From positions 1 through 8,437 of the forward strand of contig JAJXXM010000205.1 of NCBI GenBank assembly GCA_021781095.1: DNA of 8,437 bases, given 5' to 3'. This document shows positions 1-6,756 of the stretch, piece after piece (within the stretch, counting starts at the first letter, position 1; each line of letters begins with the position of its first letter). The position numbers and the translations under genes were made by a program. The notes under the pieces were generated by a model, which saw only the letters and a list, made by a program, of their open reading frames with translations, made no database searches and was not told the DNA's origin. The DNA is from a bacterium. GTDB lineage: Bacteria; Eremiobacterota; Eremiobacteria; Baltobacterales; Baltobacteraceae.

Positions 1-443
1 CCGACGAAATCGAATTCGTCGTCGCGCACGAACTCGGCCACTACGTCGCACACGACACCTATCGCCTGATGGCGGCGGCGGAGGCGCTCGTGACCGCATC
101 GCTCCTGTTCGCCGCGACGCTTCCGGAAAATCGCGATGCGGCGACGCGGGAGCGCCCGCGGTTTCTCGCACAAATTTCCGCCCGCGTCGCGATCGCTTCG
201 ACGTTCCTGCGCCCCCTCGTGCTCAAGCTCACGCGCGATCGCGAACGCGCCGCCGATCGATTTGCAATCGCCGCGACCGGCGCACCCGCGTGGGGAGTCG
301 CCGCCTTCGAACGGCTCGCGGAACAGAATCTCGCCGAGACGGAATCGCCGCGATGGTTCGAAGTGCTCTTCGCCTCGCACCCGAGTCTGCGCGAACGCAT
401 CGCCGCCCTACGCGCCGCGGGCGAAGCCCCCGCCCCCGGTTAA
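1..443 (+). CDS. M48 family (Ste24-like) zinc metallopeptidase, 3' part
   Basis: Only the C-terminal 146 residues are present; the gene begins left of the window and reads in frame from base 3. The zinc-binding HELGH (HEXXH) motif lies at visible residues 9-13. The third zinc ligand is probably Glu81, in the sequence RERAADRFA, which matches the E-x-x-x-D motif of M48 peptidases. Hydrophobic stretches at about residues 22-40 and 60-76 are probably membrane segments. The C-terminal SHPSLRERI matches the 'HPxxxxRI' ending common in Ste24/HtpX-type enzymes. The family comprises membrane-embedded endopeptidases involved in prenyl-protein processing or membrane-protein quality control; the bacterial substrate cannot be told from sequence. 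The gene converges on the folate gene, and the two stop codons overlap in one TTAA. The family is secure; HtpX-like versus Ste24-like is less so, because the N-terminus is missing. Confidence 0.9.
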   Translation, partial: DEIEFVVAHELGHYVAHDTYRLMAAAEALVTASLLFAATLPENRDAATRERPRFLAQISARVAIASTFLRPLVLKLTRDRERAADRFAIAATGAPAWGVAAFERLAEQNLAETESPRWFEVLFASHPSLRERIAALRAAGEAPAPG

Positions 444-1900
444 CGCATCGCGTCGACGACGCGCGAGTTCCGCGTTCCGAGCCAACTCGCGAGATCGGTT
501 TTCGCCGTGACGTAGGCGCCGCCCGCAAGCTCGCGCCGAAACTCGCCAAACGTGCCGAAGGCTTCGGCGAATGCGTCGTGCTTATGAATCGATTCGTCGT
601 TCACCTGGCTAGCGAACAAAAAGGCGTCGTCGCCGAAGTCCGCGTAGCAGTCGAGCGCGCGCGCGAGGATCCCGCGCACGACATCCTCGACGAACTTCGG
701 ATTATGATGCGCCTTGTTCACGATAAAAAATTCGTCCGGGCGCTTTAACAGATCGTAGGTCTCCGACGACATCGACGATTCGACGATCTCGACGAGATCT
801 TCGGCGCGAATCGCTTCGCCGCGCCGATCGGTCGTGCCGATGAGAACGCTTCCGCGGCCGCGTTGGTTGTGCGTCGCGCCCGGCAATGCGTCGAGCGCGC
901 GCTGCGCTTCGTCGGAAGAAAATCCGGCCTCGACGAGTTCGCGCTCCGAATGTTCGCGCACCATCTGCTGCGCGCAGGGGCATGCGGTCATTCCTTCCGC
1001 TTCGACGCCGACGGCATGTCGCGTCGTCTCGGAATCTGCATGCGCGATGCCGACGAGCGTGTACGTCTCGACGCCGCGTTTCGCACTCACCGGCGTCCAC
1101 CGCTCCAGGCCGAACTCGGCACGAATTTTCACGTCGGCCCGAATCGCCCGCTGGGTATGGACGACGCGCTGGGCGATCCGCTCGCCCAACCGTTCGATTC
1201 GCGCGGGCATATCGCCGTCGGCGAGCACGTCGAGCAGCGTTTCTTCGAGAATCTCGGAGAAGCGGGACATATGCACGCCGGCCTTATCGGGCGCGAGATC
1301 GGCGACCATTGAAAATTCCGCGTTATAGACGCGCGGCTCTCCGCCCAATTCGAGGTGAATCACGCGTTTGACGCGAGCGACGCCCACACGGTTGAGCGAG
1401 AGGCGCACTTCGGGCTCTTCGTCCTGGCGATTCGAGAGAAAATGCAACGAACGCTCGAGGCGCCGCACGCCGTTCCCATGATGGAGGGCGGCGAGATCGC
1501 GCAGCGACCGTCCGCTCAGCCCGTCGCGCAGATCGGGGGCGATCTCCGCCAACGGCAACAGATCGAAAATGCGCTCGGAGATATCGGGGCGCACCGATCC
1601 GTGCGCGACGGTAATATCGATATCGATCGCCCGCGCGACGAGCGGTTCGTGGCTCGCCCGCCCGACGGCACGTTCGACCCCGGCGGCGTACTGGACAAAA
1701 TCGTCGATATCGAGCGGCCCGCGAATCTCCGCGGCGACGTTCAAAAACGCCGGCCCCTGCGCGCCGTTCGCGGGAGCGCTCTCGTAAAAGCCGGAGAGTG
1801 CGAGCACCTCGACGCGCGTGCGCAGGCGCTGCAGAGCGCTGAGAATATTCGCTTGGCGATCGCCGAGATTCGATCCGAGGCTGATATGGAACTGGTACAC
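440..1900 (-). CDS. folK-folE2: Bifunctional HPPK (FolK) - GTP cyclohydrolase FolE2/MptA-family fusion
   Basis: This is one uninterrupted 486-aa frame with two folate enzymes. Residues 1-140 are 6-hydroxymethyl-7,8-dihydropterin pyrophosphokinase: SLGSNLG at 7-13, FLN at 52-54, and the signature RAIDIDI from 90, whose Asp93 and Asp95 correspond to the Mg-binding aspartates. From about residue 154 it is a FolE2/MptA-type GTP cyclohydrolase: SLNRVGV (168-174), GVHMSRF (208-214), GMTACPC (303-309, containing the conserved metal-binding Cys), THNQRGRG (343-350), SSMSSETY (375-382) and HHNPKFVED (398-406). The second half converts GTP to a dihydroneopterin (tri- or cyclic phosphate); the first half activates hydroxymethyl-dihydropterin for FolP. 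FolB and FolP are not in the window. I chose GTG at 1900 because HPPKs normally begin a few residues before the GSN motif. An in-frame GTG at 1954, with GGAG four bases upstream, would add 18 residues that look unlike HPPK. Confidence 0.92.
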   Translation of the reverse strand: MYQFHISLGSNLGDRQANILSALQRLRTRVEVLALSGFYESAPANGAQGPAFLNVAAEIRGPLDIDDFVQYAAGVERAVGRASHEPLVARAIDIDITVAHGSVRPDISERIFDLLPLAEIAPDLRDGLSGRSLRDLAALHHGNGVRRLERSLHFLSNRQDEEPEVRLSLNRVGVARVKRVIHLELGGEPRVYNAEFSMVADLAPDKAGVHMSRFSEILEETLLDVLADGDMPARIERLGERIAQRVVHTQRAIRADVKIRAEFGLERWTPVSAKRGVETYTLVGIAHADSETTRHAVGVEAEGMTACPCAQQMVREHSERELVEAGFSSDEAQRALDALPGATHNQRGRGSVLIGTTDRRGEAIRAEDLVEIVESSMSSETYDLLKRPDEFFIVNKAHHNPKFVEDVVRGILARALDCYADFGDDAFLFASQVNDESIHKHDAFAEAFGTFGEFRRELAGGAYVTAKTDLASWLGTRNSRVVDAMR

Positions 1901-1981
1901 GCTCTCTCGTTTCCGGCCCGGCCCACACGTTCCCCGCAGCACTCGCCAGGACACCGCACTCCGGGGCGAAAACCAGCGGCC
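1901..1981. promoter_or_regulatory. Divergent intergenic region between folK-folE2 and manA
   Basis: This 81-bp gap lies between two divergently transcribed genes, so it or the adjoining 5' ends should carry both promoters. It is very GC-rich, and I see no TATAAT-like or TTGACA-like hexamer on either strand and no clear operator palindrome. A GAGAG purine run directly precedes the GTG at 1900 and may be a weak ribosome-binding site. The manA ATG at 1982 has no good Shine-Dalgarno sequence at normal distance. The regulatory role is inferred from gene arrangement only. Confidence 0.35.
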
Positions 1982-3061
1982 ATGGCCGACGTATCCACGA
2001 ATGTAGCTCTCGCGCCGATTCGCCTCGATCCCGTCCTCACGCCCGCTATCTGGGGCGGCGAGGCGCTCGTTCGGCTCTACGGTAAAAGCGGCGACCCCAA
2101 CGCACGCATCGGCGAGTCGTGGGAATGTTGGGAAGGGAGCCGAGTCGCCGACGGCCCGCTCTCCGGCAGCACGCTCTCATCGCTGCGCACGACGTTCGGA
2201 GCGCGCCTCATGGGCCATCTCGATTCCGATCGCGTTTTCCCCATTCTGACGAAATTTATCGACGCGCGCGACTGGCTCTCGGTGCAAGTGCATCCGACCG
2301 ATGCCTACGCGCAACGCGTCGAACACCAACCCTTCGGAAAGACCGAATGTTGGTTCGTCCTACACGCCGAGCCGAATGCGGAGATCGTGCTCGGATGGAC
2401 GCGCGATACCTCTCGTGACGAATACGAACGCCGCGTCGCCGACGGCACGCTCGGGGAACTCCTTCGCCGCGTTCCGGTACGGAGCGGCGATGCATTCTAT
2501 CTTCCGTCGGGAACCCTGCACGCAATCGGTCCCGGCATCGTCGTGTACGAAACGCAACAGACCAGCGATCTGACCTATCGCATCTTCGATTGGAATCGCC
2601 TCGGAAACGATGGGAAGCCACGCGAACTCCACGTGGCAAAGGCCGCCGACGTCCTCAATTACCGGGCCGGAACGACCGGCGCTCTGAGAACGATCGACTA
2701 CGCGTGGCAGGGCTGCTCGCGCACCGCGCTTATCTGCGATAGGAACTTTACGGTCGAGCGTTTCCAACTCGCGAACGGCGCGACGACGACGTTGCTCACC
2801 GAGGGCTTGCCCGCGATCTTCACCGCCCTTGCCGATACCGTCGAGATCGCCCATTCGGGCGGCTCGCTCCGCCTCGCGCCCTACCAAAGTGCGTTGATCC
2901 CCGCCGAGCTCGATTCGGTAACGCTCAGTAGCAGCGATACGACCGCGTTCCTCTGCATCGTCCCGACGGTACCGGGGCGGCTCGCCGAACGCGTGCACCA
3001 AGCCGGCACGCTCGACGCGACGATCGCCGAATTTCTCGCACAATTTTCCCCTGCATCCTAG
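1982..3061 (+). CDS. manA: Mannose-6-phosphate isomerase, class I (phosphomannose isomerase)
   Basis: This 359-aa cupin-type zinc enzyme interconverts mannose-6-phosphate and fructose-6-phosphate in the cytoplasm, feeding GDP-mannose synthesis or mannose catabolism. Motifs appear in family order: WGG at 24-26, the zinc site VQVHPTD at 101-107 (Gln102, His104), KTECW at 120-124 (Glu122), and GTLHAIG at 177-183 (His180). YETQQTSDLTYRIFDWNR follows at 189-206; its Arg200 matches the conserved catalytic arginine. The length fits the short Bacillus-type ManA enzymes of roughly 315 aa rather than the longer enteric form. The frame stays open upstream to 1355, but that part is antisense to folK-folE2, so the ATG at 1982 is the start. 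The lysA-like gene begins 13 bp downstream, suggesting one transcript. No mannose-activating partner is visible here. Confidence 0.95.
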   Translation: MADVSTNVALAPIRLDPVLTPAIWGGEALVRLYGKSGDPNARIGESWECWEGSRVADGPLSGSTLSSLRTTFGARLMGHLDSDRVFPILTKFIDARDWLSVQVHPTDAYAQRVEHQPFGKTECWFVLHAEPNAEIVLGWTRDTSRDEYERRVADGTLGELLRRVPVRSGDAFYLPSGTLHAIGPGIVVYETQQTSDLTYRIFDWNRLGNDGKPRELHVAKAADVLNYRAGTTGALRTIDYAWQGCSRTALICDRNFTVERFQLANGATTTLLTEGLPAIFTALADTVEIAHSGGSLRLAPYQSALIPAELDSVTLSSSDTTAFLCIVPTVPGRLAERVHQAGTLDATIAEFLAQFSPAS

Positions 3062-3074
3062 GGGCGAGCGAACG

Positions 3075-4271
3075 ATGGAAGCGGCTCTCGCGCTCGCGCA
3101 GCGTTTCGGAACGCCGTTGGTCGTCTACGATCTCGACCGGCTCGATGCCGCGGTCGCGCGCGTCCTCGCCGCGGCGAAGCCATTCGATGTCGAGGTCTCG
3201 TACGCCGGGAAGGCCTTTCTCTGCGTTGCGTTCGCGCGCTATCTCCACGAACGAGGCATCGGGATCGATGTCAGTTCGCTCGGCGAATTCGAGACCGTTC
3301 GACGCGCGGATATTCCGCCCGAGGCGCTCACGCTGCACGGCTGCATGAAGAGCGAGGCGGAGATCTCGCTCGCCGTCGATGGCTTCGTCGGCCGTTCGGT
3401 CGTCGACGGATGCGAAGAACTCCACCGCACGATCGAGCGCTCCTCTGCAGCATCGCCGACGCCGATCCTCTTGCGCCTCAACACCGGGATCGCCGCCGCG
3501 ACGCACGCGGCGATTCGCACCGCCGGCGAAGCGAGCAAATTCGGAATCACCGCCGATAGCGAAAGCGAAGCACTCGCGCTCCTGCGTTCGGCGAACGGAC
3601 GCGTGCGTTTTCTCGGACTCCACGCCCACCTCGGCTCGCAGATCGAAGAGAGCGACGCCTTCGTCGCTCACGGTCTCGCACTCGTCGAAGCCGCGGCGCG
3701 CTTCTCCGCCACCGGAATTCCGGTCGAACGCATCGTGCTCGGCGGCGGTTTTGTCGACGATCCCGCACCCGCGATCGCCGCCTGCATTCCGGCGATGCGC
3801 GCGCGGGCTCAAGAGCGAGGCATCGCCTTTCCGCGGATCGGCATCGAGCCCGGCCGCGCGATCGTCGCCGCCGCCGGAACGACGATTCTGCGCATCGGAG
3901 CGGTGAAGCGAACGTCGAGTGCGCGCATCGCCATCTGCGACGGAGGGCTCTACGAGAATCCGCGTCACGCCCTCTACGGCGTCACGCATCCCGCGATCGT
4001 TTTCGCGCACGTCGGCGAAGCAACCGAACCGACGCTCCTCTGCGGGCGCTCCTGCGAGAGCGACGAACTGGGCACCTACGAGTTCCCGCGTTCGTTAGCA
4101 GCGGGAGATGCAATCGCCCTTCTCGATACGGGAGCGTATACGGTGAGCATGGCTAGTACGTACAATCGATTCGCGCGCCCCGCCGTGGTAGCGGTGCGCG
4201 GGAGCGACGTGGCGCTCTGGATGCGCGCGGAGACGCTCGATGAGACGGTCGGACGCGATGTTCGTGCGTAA
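3075..4271 (+). CDS. lysA: Diaminopimelate decarboxylase (fold-III PLP enzyme, LysA type)
   Basis: This 398-aa alanine-racemase-fold decarboxylase is expected to convert meso-diaminopimelate to L-lysine in the cytoplasm. Visible motifs in order are: PLP-binding Lys46 in SYAGK, SSLGEF (about 69-74), HLGSQ (185-189), the glycine loop GGG (223-225), EPGR (258-261, phosphate and substrate binding), NPRHALYG (conserved Arg and Tyr), CESDE (327-331) and GAYTVSMASTYN (353-364). The last motif is typical of DAP decarboxylases. Two departures from consensus are visible. The usual CE-S-x-D reads C-E-S-D-E, with Glu at the fifth position. The usual RPRP after YN is RFARP. These are probably drift, but another member of the ornithine/DAP/carboxynorspermidine decarboxylase superfamily is possible. 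The gene starts 13 bp after manA and overlaps the downstream carboxypeptidase gene. Confidence 0.88.
   Translation: MEAALALAQRFGTPLVVYDLDRLDAAVARVLAAAKPFDVEVSYAGKAFLCVAFARYLHERGIGIDVSSLGEFETVRRADIPPEALTLHGCMKSEAEISLAVDGFVGRSVVDGCEELHRTIERSSAASPTPILLRLNTGIAAATHAAIRTAGEASKFGITADSESEALALLRSANGRVRFLGLHAHLGSQIEESDAFVAHGLALVEAAARFSATGIPVERIVLGGGFVDDPAPAIAACIPAMRARAQERGIAFPRIGIEPGRAIVAAAGTTILRIGAVKRTSSARIAICDGGLYENPRHALYGVTHPAIVFAHVGEATEPTLLCGRSCESDELGTYEFPRSLAAGDAIALLDTGAYTVSMASTYNRFARPAVVAVRGSDVALWMRAETLDETVGRDVRA
4229..4232 (+). promoter_or_regulatory. Shine-Dalgarno sequence deciding the dacB start
   Basis: GGAG sits seven bases before the ATG at 4240, inside the 3' end of lysA. This is ideal spacing. 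A second in-frame ATG at 4258 would give a tidier signal peptide but has only a weak purine run upstream, so 4240 is preferred. Confidence 0.6.
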
Positions 4272-5730
4272 GCCCCTCGGAGCGCTCGCACTCGCGGGCC
4301 TGCTCGCGTCACCGATGCTCGCATTCGCCGCCACGAGCGCTCCACCGACGCCCGCATCGACGCGTTTTTCCACCGCCGAAGTGGCGCGTCTACGCGCGCG
4401 CATCGCCGCGATTCTTCGCGCCGCCCGCAGTGGAACGCTACGCGGCGCGCACGTCGCGTTTCTCGCGATCGACGCAAACCGCGGAACGTTGATCGATGCC
4501 GTGCATCCCGACGACGATTTCATCCCCGCTTCGACGTTCAAGTTGATTGTCGGCTCCGCGAGCCTCGATACGTTTGGGCCCGAGCAGCGCTTCGTTACGA
4601 CGCTTTCCTCGGACGGCACGCGCGCGGGCACCGCCCTGCACGGGGATCTCATCCTGCGCGGCGGCGGCGATCCGACGTTCGACGGCAAGGCCCTTCGCGA
4701 AGCTGCTCGAACGGTCGCGCGAAGCGGGATCACCCGGGTCGACGGCACGCTTATCCTCGACAATACGGCGTTTCGCTATCCGAGCGCACTCTATCGCCCC
4801 GGATGGGCGTGGGACGATCTCACGTACGGCTACGGCGCTCCCACCGACGCGCTCTCGGTCGACGAAAACGCGCTGCATATCACCGTCGCACCCGGCCCCC
4901 GCCCGGGATCGGCGGTCGCGCTCTCCGTCTCGCCGGAAACGGCATCGCTGCAAATCGAAAATCATGCGATCACCGGATCGAGCGAAGCGACCGATACCAT
5001 CGATGCGATGCGCCCGTGGAACGATCCCAACGTCGTCCGCATTATCGGCGTTATTCCGCAAGGCGTGAAGAGCCCGGACCGTTTTCGTGTTGCGGTAGAA
5101 AACCCGCAGTCATTCGTCGGCGATGCGTTTCTCGCCGATCTCGAAGCGAACGGCGTCGCGGTCGCCGCCGGCATGCGCACCGATGCATCGCCACCGGATG
5201 CGACGACGCTCTGGCAACATCGCTCGCCGCCGCTCTCGACGATCCTCGCGCGCATGTGGCAACCGAGCGATAATTTCATCGCCGAGATGCTCTACCGACA
5301 TCTCGGCGGCGCCCGCGCGGAGCGCGCCTGGCTGCGCCGCGTCGGTATCGATCCGAGGACGCTCACCATCGTCGACGGTTCGGGGCTCTCGGCATACGAT
5401 CGCGTCACTCCGCGTGCGCTCGTGCGCGTCCTTCAATACGATCGCGCGCCGCAGTGGCGAGCGATCGTCGAAGCGGCGCTTCCGCTCTCGGGCGTGCGCG
5501 GCACCCTCCAACATCGTTTCCGCGACCCCATCCTGCGCGGCAAGGTCAACGCAAAAACCGGAAGCGTCAATCACGTGCGAACGCTCGCCGGCTACCTTCG
5601 GACCGAGCGGCACGGCACGGTGACCTTCGCGCTGTTGGTGAACGATTGGATGGATCGCGGCCCCGGTGCGATGAAGCGGCTCGATGCGGTGCGCGCGGCG
5701 ATGCTCCGCGCCATCGTCACGGCGCCCTGA
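4240..5730 (+). CDS. dacB: D-alanyl-D-alanine carboxypeptidase/endopeptidase, peptidase S13 (PBP4 type)
   Basis: This 496-aa exported serine peptidase trims stem pentapeptides and cleaves cross-links in peptidoglycan; E. coli DacB, at 477 aa, is of similar size. All three penicillin-binding active-site motifs are present in S13 order: S98-T-F-K101 (nucleophile and general base), S343-D-N345, and K439-T-G441. The large gap between the first two motifs is the domain insertion characteristic of this family. The N-terminus is a signal peptide: basic residues at 2-3 and 10-11, a hydrophobic core at 13-29 and a likely cleavage after AFA (28-30). The protein should act in the periplasm or outer wall space. 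The start overlaps lysA by 32 bp, so translational coupling with the upstream decarboxylase is likely. Both enzymes touch diaminopimelate chemistry (free DAP, and DAP in murein), although a functional link is inference. Confidence 0.95.
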   Translation: MRRSDAMFVRKPLGALALAGLLASPMLAFAATSAPPTPASTRFSTAEVARLRARIAAILRAARSGTLRGAHVAFLAIDANRGTLIDAVHPDDDFIPASTFKLIVGSASLDTFGPEQRFVTTLSSDGTRAGTALHGDLILRGGGDPTFDGKALREAARTVARSGITRVDGTLILDNTAFRYPSALYRPGWAWDDLTYGYGAPTDALSVDENALHITVAPGPRPGSAVALSVSPETASLQIENHAITGSSEATDTIDAMRPWNDPNVVRIIGVIPQGVKSPDRFRVAVENPQSFVGDAFLADLEANGVAVAAGMRTDASPPDATTLWQHRSPPLSTILARMWQPSDNFIAEMLYRHLGGARAERAWLRRVGIDPRTLTIVDGSGLSAYDRVTPRALVRVLQYDRAPQWRAIVEAALPLSGVRGTLQHRFRDPILRGKVNAKTGSVNHVRTLAGYLRTERHGTVTFALLVNDWMDRGPGAMKRLDAVRAAMLRAIVTAP

Positions 5731-5741
5731 GCCCGGCGCCG
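5720..5741 (+). terminator. GC-rich hairpin over the dacB stop codon (weak terminator candidate)
   Basis: CGGCGCC at 5720-5726 and GGCGCCG at 5735-5741 are perfect inverted copies, giving a 7-bp GC stem with an 8-nt loop that includes the TGA stop. No T-run follows, so it is not a canonical intrinsic terminator. Its position between two apparent transcription units makes a role in ending transcription or protecting the 3' end possible. Confidence 0.25.
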
Positions 5742-5784
5742 ACTGGAGCAACAAGCGTCGAATCCAAGCGCTCCTTCGAGGCGT

Positions 5785-5790
5785 TATACT
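5785..5790 (+). promoter_or_regulatory. -10-like hexamer of a probable leaderless msrA promoter
   Basis: TATACT differs from the sigma-70 consensus TATAAT at one position and stands out in GC-rich surroundings. It ends 7 bases before the msrA ATG at 5798, so transcription would start at or next to the A of the start codon. No Shine-Dalgarno sequence at normal spacing precedes that ATG, and no good TTGACA-like -35 is seen 16-18 bp upstream. The arrangement matches leaderless promoters of the TANNNT type. Confidence 0.5.
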
Positions 5791-5797
5791 CACCGAG

Positions 5798-6271
5798 ATG
5801 ACTGAAAAAGCGATATTTGCAGCGGGCTGTTTCTGGGGGGTCGAGGCCGGCTTTCTCCAAGTCCCCGGCGTCCTCGACGTGACCAGCGGTTACACCGGCG
5901 GGCACACCGAAAATCCCACCTACCGCGAGGTCTGCGGGCACGGAACCGGGCACGCCGAAGCGGTCGAAGTCACCTTCAATCCGGAAAAAGTCGGCTACGA
6001 CGCCCTGGTCGCCTATTTTTGGCGCATGCACGACCCGACGCAGGTGAACCGGCAAGGCCCCGATATCGGGTCGCAATACCGATCCGCAATATTCGTGCTC
6101 TCGCCCGAACAGCGCCGCATCGCCGAAGCCTCGAAGCGCGCAGCCCAGGCATCGTTTGAAAAACCAATTGCCACCGAGATCGTCGACGCCACAACCTTTT
6201 GGCCGGCTGAGGCCTATCACCAGCGCTATTTCGAACGCAACGCGATCGCCTGCCACGTTCCGGCACCGTGA
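5798..6271 (+). CDS. msrA: Peptide-methionine (S)-S-oxide reductase MsrA
   Basis: This 157-aa enzyme reduces the S-epimer of methionine sulfoxide, free or in proteins, repairing oxidative damage. The catalytic Cys11 lies in GCFWG (10-14). Other family blocks are GYTGG (31-35), YREVCGHGTGHAEA (42-55), QGPDIGSQYRS (near residue 87) and the C-terminal FWPAEAYHQRYF. Cys152, six residues from the C-terminus, is a plausible resolving cysteine recycled by thioredoxin. No signal peptide is present, so it should be cytosolic. The frame is open back to 5684, but those residues show no homology-like sequence and MsrA proteins begin just before the GCFWG motif, so ATG 5798 is the start. A -10-like TATACT lies just upstream. 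The stop overlaps the start of msrB in a GTGA, implying co-expression. Confidence 0.95.
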   Translation: MTEKAIFAAGCFWGVEAGFLQVPGVLDVTSGYTGGHTENPTYREVCGHGTGHAEAVEVTFNPEKVGYDALVAYFWRMHDPTQVNRQGPDIGSQYRSAIFVLSPEQRRIAEASKRAAQASFEKPIATEIVDATTFWPAEAYHQRYFERNAIACHVPAP

Positions 6272-6756
6272 CGCGCGCACGGTTGCTCGTCGGCGTGACC
6301 GCGCTGCTCACGACGGCGTCGAGCGTGAAGCATGCGCAGGCGCAGCGCTACGCCGTCTCGATGAGCCCGGCGGCATGGCGACGCAAGCTCGGCTCCGCTC
6401 GGTACGCGATCTTGCGCGAAGGGGGAACCGAGGCACCGTATTCGAGTCCGCTCGATAAGGAGTTCGCCGCCGGCACCTACGCGTGCGCGGGGTGCGGCCA
6501 AATGGCGTTCAGTTCGACGACGAAGTACCACGCCGGCGAGGGCTGGCCGTCGTTCTGGGATGTTTTGCCGGGTGCGGTGCGCTATCGAAAAGACTATCAA
6601 CTCATCGGCGAGGTTCGCACGGAGGTTCACTGTTCGCGTTGCGGCGGCCATCTCGGCCATCGCTTTCACGACGGCCCGCAACCGACCGGCTTGCGCTACT
6701 GCATCGATGGGCTCGCGCTGCGCTTTATTCCGAAATCCGGCGCCGGTCGTGACTGA
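6268..6756 (+). CDS. msrB: Peptide-methionine (R)-S-oxide reductase MsrB, probably exported
   Basis: This 162-aa enzyme acts on the R-epimer of methionine sulfoxide, complementing MsrA. The SelR/MsrB domain runs from about residue 36: W37RRKL, structural zinc pairs C73-x-x-C76 and C122-x-x-C125, GWPSFW (92-97), HLGHRF (128-133) and the catalytic Cys145 in RYC. The first 31 residues are not part of the domain and look like a signal peptide: Arg3 and Arg5, a hydrophobic stretch from 6 to about 20, and AQA at 23-25 as a cleavage site. This suggests periplasmic or outer-face action. The five cysteines are four zinc ligands plus the catalytic one; GEGWPSF has no cysteine where many MsrBs carry their resolving Cys. 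Initiation at GTG 6268 overlaps the msrA TGA. An alternative start at ATG 6361 would remove the signal peptide, but it has no visible ribosome-binding site. Confidence 0.93.
   Translation: MTRARLLVGVTALLTTASSVKHAQAQRYAVSMSPAAWRRKLGSARYAILREGGTEAPYSSPLDKEFAAGTYACAGCGQMAFSSTTKYHAGEGWPSFWDVLPGAVRYRKDYQLIGEVRTEVHCSRCGGHLGHRFHDGPQPTGLRYCIDGLALRFIPKSGAGRD

Noticed and set aside
1901..1954. Longer folK-folE2 form starting at GTG 1954
   Set aside because: The extra 18 residues are not HPPK-like, and HPPKs start just before the GSN motif. The GGAG four bases before it keeps this form possible, so it is noted in the gene entry.
1355..1981. Open plus-strand frame that would extend manA upstream by 209 residues
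   Set aside because: It is antisense to the well-supported folK-folE2 gene, and manA homology begins only at the ATG at 1982. Long open antisense frames are normal in GC-rich DNA.
2925..4010. 361-aa minus-strand open frame
   Set aside because: It is rich in Arg, Asp and Glu in the style of antisense GC-rich frames, has no recognisable motif and lies opposite manA and lysA, which have full motif sets.
5684..5797. Upstream extension of msrA by 38 residues
   Set aside because: It overlaps the dacB 3' end, has no signal-peptide or MsrA character, and would read through the TATACT promoter-like hexamer.
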